This document shows, one piece after another, positions 26,854-34,930 of a stretch of 64,000 nt of DNA (position 1 is its first letter; each line of letters starts with the position of its first letter). Position numbers and translations under genes: made by a program. Under the pieces are notes generated by a model, which was given only the letters and a program-made list of their open reading frames with translations, ran no database searches and was not told the DNA's origin. Source of the DNA: Pseudomonadota bacterium (GTDB taxonomy: Bacteria; Cyanobacteriota; Vampirovibrionia; Obscuribacterales; Obscuribacteraceae). The DNA is taken from assembly GCA_021325555.1 (NCBI GenBank), contig JAJPGY010000013.1, positions 1-64,000 of the forward strand, written 5' to 3'.

Positions 26854-26872
26854 TCGCGGCGTTCAAATGTGC

Positions 26873-26878
26873 TATATT
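26873..26878 (+). promoter_or_regulatory. Putative -10 box of the tRNA-Phe gene
   Basis: TATATT lies 57 nt before the mature 5' end of the tRNA, just after the stop of the previous gene. The -35 region is not clear. Confidence 0.35.
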
Positions 26879-26934
26879 TTCTCCCTGTCTTCGCTGACGG
26901 GCCACAGCGCTCGCTGGCAGCAACAGAGCCTTCT

Positions 26935-27007
<73 letters not shown>

Positions 27008-27076
27008 AGTTTTCCAGGTGAGATAACCGCCCCGGCTGCCAAGGTCAGGCAGGCGCCGGAAAGATGCCGCTCGCCT

Positions 27077-27781
27077 TTAGATCTCGAAGCGGGGATACAG
27101 CTCCGGATCTTCCTCCTCGAACAGCTCGGCGGGCACCCGGATTCTCTTGCGAGGGTGCATGCCCACGTCGTTGCCGCAGACATAACAGAAGTTCGCATCC
27201 ACCGGGAGCTCCGTGCGGCACTCCGGACATCGCTTCATCGGTGGTGGCACCCGGGATGGCTGTTTTTCCCCGCACCATATGCAAAATTTGTCGCGCGCCC
27301 TGATGCTTGCCCCGCAGCTGGCGCAAGCCGGCTCACCCGGTTTTGCCTTCCTTGCTTCTGCGGGGCGCCCGGCGCTTGCGGTCTCATCGGCTGGCCGGGG
27401 CGTTGCGCTGCTTGCGGACTCGGCAGCCGCCCCGGCAACGACGCTTACCACCGGCGGTGGCAGCTGAGCAGGCGGGCGCAGCTCGGCGGCGGCTTGCCCC
27501 TCGGCGCCCTCCTGGGCGGGCGCCGAGGGCTTTTCTTCACCGAGGACCGACTCCGCCTGCATCTTCATCTGCAGCTCGGCGGCGGATGGTTCGGCTGGAC
27601 GCGGCGTTTCCGGCGCGGCGGCCGGTTCTCCGCCACCGTCTTCGGCTGCGGCAACTGGTGTCTCGACCGGTTCATTGACGCCTTCCGCCTGCTGCTCGTC
27701 GGCCGGGCGCGCCACGCCGCATCTCCGACAGAACTTGGCTGTGGGCTTGTTTTCAGCGTGGCACAGTCGGCAGATGTACAC
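27077..27781 (-). CDS. Protein with three zinc-ribbon knuckle pairs
   Basis: The product is 234 aa. The N-terminal ICRLCHAENKPTAKFCRRCG is a double CxxC zinc ribbon. About 100 residues of Ala/Pro/Glu-rich disordered linker follow. The C-terminus has two more ribbons (CASCG...FCIWCG and CPECR...FCYVCG) and a basic-acidic tail. Such proteins are usually soluble adaptors of unknown role. The GTG start at 27781 is supported by AGGGG about 6 nt upstream. The gene ends 70 nt from the tRNA and diverges from the large TPR gene. Confidence 0.75.
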   Translation of the reverse strand: MYICRLCHAENKPTAKFCRRCGVARPADEQQAEGVNEPVETPVAAAEDGGGEPAAAPETPRPAEPSAAELQMKMQAESVLGEEKPSAPAQEGAEGQAAAELRPPAQLPPPVVSVVAGAAAESASSATPRPADETASAGRPAEARKAKPGEPACASCGASIRARDKFCIWCGEKQPSRVPPPMKRCPECRTELPVDANFCYVCGNDVGMHPRKRIRVPAELFEEEDPELYPRFEI

Positions 27782-28071
27782 GGTCGCCCCTTTGACCCGA
27801 CGATTTCCTTGCCTCCATTATAGATAAGCGCTGCCCCTGCCAACGAAATTCGGAACAATCAAGCAGTTTCGCCGGCAGGGAACCTCTCTTCACAACCGTT
27901 CAGGAAAGCCCTGGTTGCCAAGGGCGTGATCTCCGCTACCCATGCGGTTTTCACCATTCCGTTCGCCTTAAGCTCAGGCCATTATAAGCAGGCAAGCCCG
28001 AAGACCGGAAACGCTTCAATGTCAAGAGATTCGGGCATCACGACCAGCAAAATCCACCCAGAGACGGAAAA

Positions 28072-30765
28072 ATGTCCACCCAATTTCAGGCGTCAAGCCT
28101 TATCGAGCGCGCCAGGTCCTGTTTTGAGCACGGAGACTATGTCCAGGCCGCCTTCTTATATAAGAAGGCCTTAGAGGCCCGGGACTCCGAAGCCGGTGTA
28201 GCCGCCGCCGGCTCGATCACCTTATCGAAAGCCGAGCGCCAGGCAGAGATTCACCTCGACGGTGACCGCTACCGCCAAGTCAAAGCCCGGTGCCGCAAAA
28301 CTTATAGGGAGAGCCAGGCCGCCCCCGCGCTGCCCGCCACCGCGCAGGATGCCGCGCCGGTGGAGTCGCAGGACCGTTCCGGGGACCAGGGCAAGGACAT
28401 GACCGCCGCTCAGCTCAAGGAGTCGGCCAGGTCCTGCCGCGGTCAGGGCAAGCTCAACGAGGCAATAGCCTTCCTGGCCAAAGCCGCGGACCTCCAGCTT
28501 CGCTGCTCGAGCCCCGGCGACCTCGAGCTCGCCGATACCTTGTCGGAGCTTGTGCTTCTGCTGGTGGAAACGGCCCGGTTTGCCCAGGCCGAGCCGGCGG
28601 CTCTAAAGGCGCTTTCGATCCGCCAGGCAGCCTATGGGGCGGAGCATGCCCTAGTTGCTCATAGCATGCTGATCCTGGGAATCGTCTACCGTTTTCAGGG
28701 CAAGCTGGATCAGGCGGAACAACTTTTCGAAGGCTCGCTCAAGATCACGCAGAAACTCTCCGGGCAAGGACATCCTGACGTGGCGCCTGCCGTAAGCCAT
28801 CTGGCTGGGATGTATTCCTTCCAAGGACGGCACGAAGAAGCGGAGCACCTGCTCAAGCAGCTTCTCGACATAAGGGAAAGGACATTCGGCATCTGCCATC
28901 CGCTGGTGGCCCAGACGCTGGCTGAGATGTCCGGGCTATACCAGTGCGCGGGAAAGGACTGCGAGGCCGAGGCATCGCTCCGCCGCGCCCTGTACATCCG
29001 CGAATCATCGCTCGGTCTGGATCATCCTGATGTGTCATCGACCGCGCAGGAGCTGGCACGTCTGTTGGACAGGCTGGGCAAGGCAAAAGAGGCAAAAGAG
29101 CTCTACAAACGCTGCGCCGCCTACGACGCCCCCGGCGTTGCCCCGACCCCCGGGCCATCGGCCGGCCAGGCCGAGAGCCAACGGGCCCCGAGAGCGATCA
29201 GCGCCAAGACGGAAAAGCTCCTCCAGGATTCCAGGGCGCATCTGGCCGAGGGCGCAGTCCGTGAAGGTCGGCTCTTGATGGAGAAGGCGCTTCCGGCCGT
29301 CGAGCTCGAGCTCGGTCCCGACCATCTGGATTTTGCCGCCCTGCTCGCCGATCTAGCGCACATCTATCGTACCGAGCGCCGCTATGACGAGGCGGAATCG
29401 CTCTACAAGCGGGCTATCCTCATAACCGAGCGGGCCGTCGGGGTCAACCACCTGAGCGTCGCCGCAATGCTCCACGATCTGGCGACCGTTTACCGGGTAC
29501 AGGGGCGCTACGCCGAGGCCGAGACCTTCTGCCTGCGCGCGCTGTCGGTAAGGGAGAGCCAGCTGGGAACCGACAACGCGCTGGTTGCAGACAGCCTTTA
29601 CAGCCTGGCGCTTATAAACCATGCTCTGGAAAACTATCCGGAAGCGGAGCCGCTCTACAAGCAGGCGCTCGAAATTCGCAAGAAGACGCTGGCCGGCGAG
29701 CACCCGGACGTGGCGATGACGCTCAACCGTCTGGCCAATCTGTACACCGAGACCGGCCGGCTCTCCGAAGCGGAGCTCCTCTACAAAGGGGTGATCGCCA
29801 TGAGCGAGCGCGGGCTGGCCCACAACCATCCTGAGGCGCTGACCGCCCGTGAGAACTATCAGTTGCTCCTGCGAAGGAAGAGCAGAGCCGTCGAGATCTC
29901 CGATCCGGAAGGCGATTGCGAGCTGACCGGCCAGGAGCACAAAGGAACGGCCGTGGAGGATCTGGTGTCCTCCGCTCGGGACGCCCGGGAGGAGGGCAGG
30001 TACTCGGAGGCGGAGCTGCTCCTCAAGAACGCCCTCAAGCTGCCCGAGCTTAGCGGGCCCGGCGGCTCGCTGGCCGCGGCGGAGGTGACGATCGACCTCG
30101 CCCTTTGCCGTTATTACCTGGGCGATCTGGCAGAGGCTGAAAGCCTTTACGAACAGGCTGTCGACCTCAAGCGGAGGACTCTGGGAGTCGCCGACAGGGG
30201 GCTTGCCATCACAATCGGCAACCTGGCCACGATCTGCTACAAGCAGGGGAAGCTGGCCAAAGCCGAAAAGCTTTCCCGCGAGGCCCTGGAGATCAAGGAA
30301 AGGACGCTGGGGCGTTTCCACAGGGACGTCGCCAGCGCGCTCAACAACCTGGCCTCCGCCCTTTACAAGCAGGGCAAATACGCGGAAGCAAAGCCGCTTT
30401 TCGAGCGGGCGTTCGTGATCCGCAAGGACAATCTCGGCTCGGTTCACCCGGACCTCGTCTCCAGCATTCACAATCTGGCCGTCATCTATCACACCCTCGG
30501 CAAATTCCCCGAGGCGGAGCAGCTTTACAAGCGCGCCCTGCAGATCAAAGAGAAAGTGCTCGGGGACAAGGACGCCCGTCTTGTGCCTACGCTCAATGCG
30601 CTTGCCAGGCTGCACATAAGCCGCGGCAACTATCTGGAAGCGGCGCCTCTCTTCCGGCGCGTCCTCAAGATTGAAATGAAGGTGTACGGCAAGAGCCATC
30701 CGGAGGTGGAAAGCGCCCTGTCCAATTACGGAACCGCCATGCGCAAGCTGGAATGGGCTGTCTAG
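28072..30765 (+). CDS. Large kinesin-light-chain-type TPR protein
   Basis: The product is 897 aa with no signal peptide. It has about 14 TPR units of the KLC/TPR_12 type, recognisable by LYKRAL-I-E-x-x-LG-x-xHPxVA cores (for example KPLFERAFVIRKDNLGSVHP). They fall into three arrays separated by short linkers (about residues 80-110, 345-380 and 610-640). It should be a cytoplasmic protein-interaction scaffold. The ATG at 28072 follows GAGACGGAAAA, a weak ribosome site. No operon partner follows; the RNA module region starts 164 nt later. Confidence 0.85.
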   Translation: MSTQFQASSLIERARSCFEHGDYVQAAFLYKKALEARDSEAGVAAAGSITLSKAERQAEIHLDGDRYRQVKARCRKTYRESQAAPALPATAQDAAPVESQDRSGDQGKDMTAAQLKESARSCRGQGKLNEAIAFLAKAADLQLRCSSPGDLELADTLSELVLLLVETARFAQAEPAALKALSIRQAAYGAEHALVAHSMLILGIVYRFQGKLDQAEQLFEGSLKITQKLSGQGHPDVAPAVSHLAGMYSFQGRHEEAEHLLKQLLDIRERTFGICHPLVAQTLAEMSGLYQCAGKDCEAEASLRRALYIRESSLGLDHPDVSSTAQELARLLDRLGKAKEAKELYKRCAAYDAPGVAPTPGPSAGQAESQRAPRAISAKTEKLLQDSRAHLAEGAVREGRLLMEKALPAVELELGPDHLDFAALLADLAHIYRTERRYDEAESLYKRAILITERAVGVNHLSVAAMLHDLATVYRVQGRYAEAETFCLRALSVRESQLGTDNALVADSLYSLALINHALENYPEAEPLYKQALEIRKKTLAGEHPDVAMTLNRLANLYTETGRLSEAELLYKGVIAMSERGLAHNHPEALTARENYQLLLRRKSRAVEISDPEGDCELTGQEHKGTAVEDLVSSARDAREEGRYSEAELLLKNALKLPELSGPGGSLAAAEVTIDLALCRYYLGDLAEAESLYEQAVDLKRRTLGVADRGLAITIGNLATICYKQGKLAKAEKLSREALEIKERTLGRFHRDVASALNNLASALYKQGKYAEAKPLFERAFVIRKDNLGSVHPDLVSSIHNLAVIYHTLGKFPEAEQLYKRALQIKEKVLGDKDARLVPTLNALARLHISRGNYLEAAPLFRRVLKIEMKVYGKSHPEVESALSNYGTAMRKLEWAV

Positions 30766-30928
30766 GAGCGCGCGGATACCCTCTAGATGTCCCATCCGCT
30801 GATTAAGGGTTTATCAGAACCCGAGCCGGCGCGAATGAACATATCCCTGAGCGGTCGATTGGATTGCCACTGCCTATCATTGGACGATCGATCGCATATC
30901 AAACGCCGCCCACCCAGGCTATGAAAGA
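30766..30928. other. Spacer between the TPR gene and RNA module 1
   Basis: A small hairpin GGGTT-tatcag-AACCC lies about 40 nt after the TPR stop without a U-tract. Nothing else is recognised. Confidence 0.4.
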
Positions 30929-31051
30929 TGATCCGGCTCTTGTTAATGCAATCGCCTATTGCCACCGCATATGGTTATGCGCCTTTCGGGATTGGCAAGA
31001 GAACGGATCTTAAATGTCCACTGGGGTACTTCCACATGCAGCCGCCTGGCG

Positions 31052-31057
31052 TAAACT
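31052..31057 (+). promoter_or_regulatory. Putative -10 box of RNA copy 1
   Basis: TAAACT occurs at the same place in both copies (31959-31964 in copy 2), about 19 nt before the conserved GGTGAG. No consensus -35 is visible, so the promoter may need an activator. Confidence 0.4.
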
Positions 31058-31063
31058 AATAGA

Positions 31064-31276
31064 CGTCAACGGTGAGTGCTCACCCGCGCGAGTTGAGCAC
31101 TGTGAGCCGAGGGGCCCTGCGGCAACGTCAGGCAGCGCTGACCGGAAACTGTAGCAGGCGAGCCCGATTCACGTGAAGGACTGACTGAAGCGTGAGTAGA
31201 TACTGAGCCCACTCGCAATGGGCAGTCAGGCAGTAGCAAAGACACCACCGCAAGTTTACTTGGGTGGTGTCTTTGT
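31064..31276 (+). ncRNA. Structured non-coding RNA, copy 1
   Basis: An RNA of about 210 nt ends in an intrinsic terminator. Hairpins seen are GTGCTCA/TGAGCAC (31076-31082 with 31094-31100) and GTCAG/CTGAC around GCAGCG (31127-31131 with 31138-31142). A third is CTGACTG/CAGTCAG (31181-31187 with 31223-31229), enclosing GAGT/ACTC. The last is the terminator. Compared with copy 2 there are 17 substitutions and no gaps in 206 nt. Four base pairs are exchanged by paired changes (31128/31141, 31240/31272, 31241/31271, 31247/31265), and A-U to G-U occurs at 31184. I do not recognise the family; it does not match the cores of RNase P, tmRNA, SRP, 6S or the common riboswitches that I know. Confidence 0.8.
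31238..31276 (+). terminator. Intrinsic terminator of RNA copy 1
   Basis: AAAGACACCACC pairs perfectly with GGTGGTGTCTTT over 12 bp, with an inner CAAG/CTTG stem and the loop TTTA. The 3' side ends in CTTTGT. Confidence 0.85.
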
Positions 31277-31280
31277 ATTG

Positions 31281-31835
31281 GTCCTGCATCGGGCGAGGTT
31301 GCCGGATAATACAGCTCTTGTACTTGCTCATGGCATTTGTCATCCCCGCCTGCCCGATTGCGGCACCGGGCAGGAACCACCTGATGCGGCGCCCGCCGGC
31401 ACCGCCTGGTTCGGACAGCGGCTAGCGGAGATTTGCCAGGGCTACAAAAGCTCCTTTGTCCTCCCGGGCACCAGGGAGCATCGCTGGTTTCGCTACAACC
31501 CGGATTTGGGCGCCGAGCCTCTGGCGCCGTGCTCCACCGTCAAAAACTTCAACTCGCTGTCCGGCTCGATTCCGGCGACCTGCCGTTTTCGCCTCGCGCC
31601 ATAAAAACCGCCAGGGAGTTGATCAGGCTGACACGGCCCCGGGACGCGAGAGTTGACGCAGAAAATCCTCTCCGAGGCGAAACTTCTATAGCTCGGATCG
31701 GACTGGCAATTAAGCGTTGCTAATCGCCGGCGGCTTCCCTGGCGGATATATCTTATGGCTACACAACAGACCGCCTTTGGATTTCCAGCAACCCGCAAGA
31801 GCATATCCACAGCCGGATCGCGAGGCCACATCTAT
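31281..31835. other. Spacer between the two RNA modules
   Basis: About 555 nt hold no supported gene. Open frames on both strands lack ribosome sites and familiar composition. They may be degenerate remnants of whatever separated the duplicated units. Confidence 0.45.
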
Positions 31836-31970
31836 TGATCCGGCTCTTGTTAATCAAATTTGCTATTGCCACTACATATGGTTATGCGCATCCCGGGATT
31901 GGCAAGAGCACGGATCTTAAATGTCCACTGGGGTACTTCCGCATACAGCGGACGGCGGTAAACTATAGGC

Positions 31971-32182
31971 ATGAACGGTGAGTGCTCACCCGAGCGAGTT
32001 GAGCACCGTGAGCCGAGGGGCCCTGCGGAAACGACAGGCAGCGCTGTCCGGAGACAGTAGCAGGCGAGCCCGATTCACGTGAAGGACTGGCTGAAGCGTG
32101 AGTAGATACTGAGCCCACTCGCAAGGGGCAGTCAGGCAGTAGCAAGAACACCGCCGCAAGTTCGCTTGGGCGGTGTTCTTGT
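31971..32182 (+). ncRNA. Structured non-coding RNA, copy 2
   Basis: It has the same length and hairpin order as copy 1. The GACAG/CTGTC stem replaces GTCAG/CTGAC, and the CTGGCTG/CAGTCAG stem keeps pairing through a G-U. The terminator stem carries three exchanged pairs. An additional local helix CTGTC-cgga-GACAG is possible only in this copy and competes with the conserved one. The next gene has its own TATAAT box after the terminator, so this is an independent RNA rather than a leader. Confidence 0.8.
32144..32182 (+). terminator. Intrinsic terminator of RNA copy 2
   Basis: AAGAACACCGCC pairs with GGCGGTGTTCTT over 12 bp. The inner hairpin is CAAG-TTCG-CTTG, with a UUCG-type tetraloop instead of the TTTA of copy 1, and GTTTG follows. 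Confidence 0.88.
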
Positions 32183-32191
32183 TTGATCGTA

Positions 32192-32197
32192 TATAAT
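32192..32197 (+). promoter_or_regulatory. -10 box directly upstream of the secreted-protein gene
   Basis: TATAAT ends 11 nt before ATG 32209, so the message would have a leader of only about 5 nt (leaderless type) unless ATG 32215 is used. No ribosome site is present before either ATG. It lies 10 nt after the RNA terminator. Confidence 0.45.
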
Positions 32198-32208
32198 GCA
32201 CCTTTCCG

Positions 32209-33024
32209 ATGGATATGGCCCAGAAGACATTGACGGTGCTGGCCGCGGCGGGGCAGATGCTGGTCCTGTCCGGCGCCGCGCTGCCCGCGCCGCTCGCCTT
32301 CCGACCGGACACCGGCGGGCAGCCCGGCTCGGTATCCTGCCAGGTTCCGGTCGATAAGTTGGCGGCGCTTTCTCTCAAAGCCCTGTTCACGGTGACGAAC
32401 AACTCTGTGACCCTGACAGGCGCCGCCGATGAGTACATGGAACCGACCGACCTGCTTCATGGCGTCGTGATCAAGGTCGAGGCGGATACCGCCTCGAACC
32501 CGGGCAAGGTGACCGGCCTTGTCTACTTCCAGTCCGGCCAGGGGCTCCGGCAAATAGACAGCCCCGAGGTGGATGATGTCGTTTTCCGCCGGGAAGGCTC
32601 GATTTCGGGAAGAATCGTGGAGGCTACCCCCGCCAGGCTGGTGATGGTCACGAAAGATGGCGGCCGCGTCCGTATCGACACGGGAGACGTCAAGTATGTA
32701 CGTTCGCCGCGCGCCTTCATGTTTGTGATACCGCTGGCCGCCGGTCCTCAGTTGCCAGACGCGGCCCCGTTTGTTGCTGAGGCGGCAGGAGGCGAGCTCA
32801 AGCCCACGGTGGGACAGCGCTCGCTGCCCATGAGCTCGATAGTGCCGGAGTCCCTGAAGAAGCAACGTCTCTGGCCTGACACGACCAGCGACGGCGACCC
32901 GGACAGTTACCGCCGCGCAAGCATCAGGGACAATGATTCGCCGCTCCCGGAAGGAGAGGAGGAGGACGACCCGCTGACGCCGGTTTTCAAATGGCAGCCC
33001 AACGGAATCAGCCGCTTTCCTTAG
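32209..33024 (+). CDS. Hypothetical secreted or periplasmic protein (271 aa)
   Basis: A hydrophobic start (LTVLAAAGQMLVLSGAALPAPLAF) could be a signal peptide. The middle (about 55-175) alternates short strands (VVIKVEAD, GLVYFQSG, GRIVEATPARLVMVTKDGGRVRI). It resembles small beta domains that read out a residue-by-residue property, but no family is recognised. The C-terminal 60 residues are acidic and disordered (PEGEEEDDP). It is isolated between the RNA modules and a convergent aminotransferase. Confidence 0.6.
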   Translation: MDMAQKTLTVLAAAGQMLVLSGAALPAPLAFRPDTGGQPGSVSCQVPVDKLAALSLKALFTVTNNSVTLTGAADEYMEPTDLLHGVVIKVEADTASNPGKVTGLVYFQSGQGLRQIDSPEVDDVVFRREGSISGRIVEATPARLVMVTKDGGRVRIDTGDVKYVRSPRAFMFVIPLAAGPQLPDAAPFVAEAAGGELKPTVGQRSLPMSSIVPESLKKQRLWPDTTSDGDPDSYRRASIRDNDSPLPEGEEEDDPLTPVFKWQPNGISRFP

Positions 33025-33030
33025 TTATAA

Positions 33031-33172
33031 GCGCCGCGATTACTAACGGTCTTCGTGTACCATTGGCGGCTCGAATCGCGGCGCGTCAAGACGCTCCGCT
33101 GCTGCCGGCTCCTCGCCGCCCTGCGCTCCGCTATGCCTCGTTATCCTGCGCCGCGATTACTAACGGTCTTCG
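33031..33172. repeat. 25-bp direct repeat with an intervening inverted copy
   Basis: The same 25 bases, beginning GCGCCGCGATT and ending GGTCTTCG, occur at 33031-33055 and 33148-33172. Between them, AATCGCGGCGC at 33074-33084 is the exact reverse complement of the first 11 bases. The middle copy can therefore pair with either flank (loops of 32 or 63 nt). The set lies between convergent genes. Confidence 0.8.
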
Positions 33173-33231
33173 CCATCTGACCGAGAAGCTGGCAATCGGT
33201 TGCATCTTCCGCGAGCAACCGGCATCGGCAA

Positions 33232-34413
33232 TCAGCGTGCGCGTCTGCGCAGGCGGGCAAGGCGGGCTTTCGCCTCTTGCAGCGTCTGCTCCTGCCTGGC
33301 GAAGCAGAAGCGCACAAATCTCTTGCCAAGCTCTTGATTGCTGTAGAAGCTGGAGCCGGGCACGACGGCCACGCCTGTATCCTTCACCAGGGATTCGGTG
33401 AACTCGATGTCGCTGGCAAAGCCGAATTCGCTTATGTCGGCCAGGACATAATAGGCGCCTGCCGGCGTGAAATACTTTATCCCGGCCTCGTCGAGCATCT
33501 CCAGCATCATCTGCCGCTTGAGGCTGTAGAAACGCTTGAGCTTGTCGTAGTAGTCCCGGGGAAAATTCATCGCCACCACGCCGGCACGCTGGAGCGGCGC
33601 CGGCGCTCCCACCGTGAGAAAGTCGTGCACCTTGCGCAGCGCCTGCGTTATCTCCTGGCAGGCGATCGTGTAGCCGACCCGCCAGCCGGTGACGCTGTAG
33701 GTTTTTGACAGGCTGTTAATCGTCACCGTCAGCTCCTCCATTCCCGGAAGCGAACCGATGGCCACGTGCTCGGCGTCATCGTAAAGGATGTGCTCGTAGA
33801 TCTCGTCGGTAAAAGCGATCACGCCGAACTTCTGGCACAGCTCGGCGATCGTCGCGAGCTCCTGCCTCGAGAAGACTTTGCCGGTGGGGTTGCCGGGCGT
33901 GTTGATGATGATCCCGCGGGTGCGCTCGTTGAACGCCTCCCTGAGCTCCTTTTCGTCAAACGTCCAATCCGGCGGCGTAAGGGTTACGTAACGCGGCACC
34001 GCCCCGCACAGGATTGCGTCCGGTCCGTAGTTCTCATAGAAGGGATCGAACACGATCACCTCGTCGCCGGGATCAACGGTGGCCATGAGCGCGCCGATCA
34101 TCGCCTCGGTGGCCCCGCAGGTCACCGTTATCTCCGTTTCCGGATCGATCTTCATCCCCAGGTAGGCGCCTGCTTTGGCCGCAATGGCCTCCCGGAATGC
34201 CCGATCGCCCCAGGTGATCGCATATTGATTGATATCTCCCTCGACGGCGCGGCAGGCCGCTTCCTTGAGCTCGGCCGGGGCCGGGAAGTCCGGCAGCCCC
34301 TGGGCCAGGTTGACGGCCTGGTGCAGGGCCGCCAGGCGCGACATCTCCCTAATCACCGACTCCTTGAACTTGCTCGCCTTGACCGAAGTTTTCTTGCCGA
34401 TCCTCGTGCTCAT
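33232..34413 (-). CDS. PLP-dependent class I aminotransferase
   Basis: The product is 393 aa from ATG 34413; GTG 34416 is one codon earlier, and GGAGG lies upstream of both. It has NLAQGLPDFPAP, GATEAMIGAL, INTPGNPTGKVF, the catalytic Lys in NSLSKTYSVTGWRVGY and the C-terminal RFCFA for the substrate carboxylate Arg. The NLAQGLPDFPAP form resembles the methionine/kynurenine/glutamine aminotransferase group (YbdL, KAT). Its start codon overlaps the stop of the upstream acetyltransferase frame, so the two were translated together. The substrate is not determined. Confidence 0.9.
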   Translation of the reverse strand: MSTRIGKKTSVKASKFKESVIREMSRLAALHQAVNLAQGLPDFPAPAELKEAACRAVEGDINQYAITWGDRAFREAIAAKAGAYLGMKIDPETEITVTCGATEAMIGALMATVDPGDEVIVFDPFYENYGPDAILCGAVPRYVTLTPPDWTFDEKELREAFNERTRGIIINTPGNPTGKVFSRQELATIAELCQKFGVIAFTDEIYEHILYDDAEHVAIGSLPGMEELTVTINSLSKTYSVTGWRVGYTIACQEITQALRKVHDFLTVGAPAPLQRAGVVAMNFPRDYYDKLKRFYSLKRQMMLEMLDEAGIKYFTPAGAYYVLADISEFGFASDIEFTESLVKDTGVAVVPGSSFYSNQELGKRFVRFCFARQEQTLQEAKARLARLRRRAR

Positions 34414-34864
34414 CACGCCCCACCTCCATGACCGTTGCCCGTGTTGATCTTGATCAGGTGCCTGTTGCCGGTGTCCCGGAACCCCATGCGCTCATACAAC
34501 CTGGCAGCGCCCGGGTTCGCCGGCGCCACCTGCAGCGAGAAGCCGGCAGCCGACGGCGCCTGCGATTGCTGGAGCCAGTGGAAGAAGGCCGAGGAGATCC
34601 CCAGCCCCCGGTGCCGGGCATCCACGTAAATCTCATCGACATCGACGATGTCCCCCTGAAACTCGTTGCTGAAGAAGTTGAAGGTCTCAGCTCGAGCTCG
34701 GCCAAGGTGCGGGCAATGTCCGGTGTGGCGCAGCCAGCCGCCCGCCAGTCTTCACGATAGAACACCTCTACCATGGCCTTAAGCCGGGCGAGATCCTCGG
34801 CGCGGCACGGTCTGAAGGTGACCGTTGCCGTCCGATCTGTCCGGGCGCTCTGCTTCCTGCTCAT
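34413..34864 (-). pseudogene. GNAT-family N-acetyltransferase broken by a frameshift
   Basis: The N-terminal half reads from ATG 34864 (VTFRPCRAEDLARLKAMVEVF, typical GNAT start) to about 34695. The C-terminal half is in another frame (EFQGDIVDVDEIYVDARHRG, ISSAFFHWL, ARLYERMGF) and ends at 34413. Its Q/RxxGxG-type acetyl-CoA loop (RHRGLGISS) is intact. The switch falls at a GAGCTCGAGCTGAG run near 34690-34703, where one base appears to be missing. Both halves join into one normal-length protein of about 150 aa. This is either a recent mutation or a sequencing or assembly error. Confidence 0.8.
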
Positions 34865-34930
34865 GACACCGATCTGCTTGCAGTTTGGATAGATTATTGC
34901 ACCTCGGCCGCCGCAGGCGATCACGCGGCC

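Larger units (their letters stand above)
30929..31276 (+). repeat. Duplicated RNA module, copy 1
   Basis: This 348-bp unit is repeated at 31836-32182. Its upstream third is an interrupted inverted repeat (GATCCGgCTCTTG at 30930-30942 against CAAGAGaaCGGATC at 30996-31009). This encloses a smaller hairpin, GCATA-tggt-TATGC. It is followed by a 28-nt stretch (about 31004-31031) conserved in the second copy, a TAAACT box and the RNA. The units are therefore duplicated with their control region. Confidence 0.85.
31836..32182 (+). repeat. Duplicated RNA module, copy 2
   Basis: A 347-bp unit, the second copy of 30929-31276. Both arms of the upstream inverted repeat (31837-31849 and 31903-31916) are preserved, while the segments between them have diverged. 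The distance between copies is 907 bp, and both read in the same direction. Confidence 0.85.

Noticed and set aside
31218..31604. Possible plus-strand gene between the RNA modules.
   Set aside because: It begins inside the RNA terminator region, has no ribosome site and gives no recognisable protein pattern.
30929..32182. Hammerhead, glmS, group I intron, RNase P, tmRNA or common riboswitch identity for the RNA modules.
   Set aside because: The conserved cores I know for these classes (for example CUGAUGA/GAAA, GAGGAAAGUC, the TPP or SAM boxes) are not present. This is a check from memory, not a database search.
31066..32865. Open frames antisense to both RNA copies that encode similar peptides, suggesting a conserved protein instead of RNA.
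   Set aside because: The similarity follows from the DNA duplication. The substitutions fall in base-paired partners and change amino acids freely, there is no ribosome site, and the terminators fit the sense RNA.
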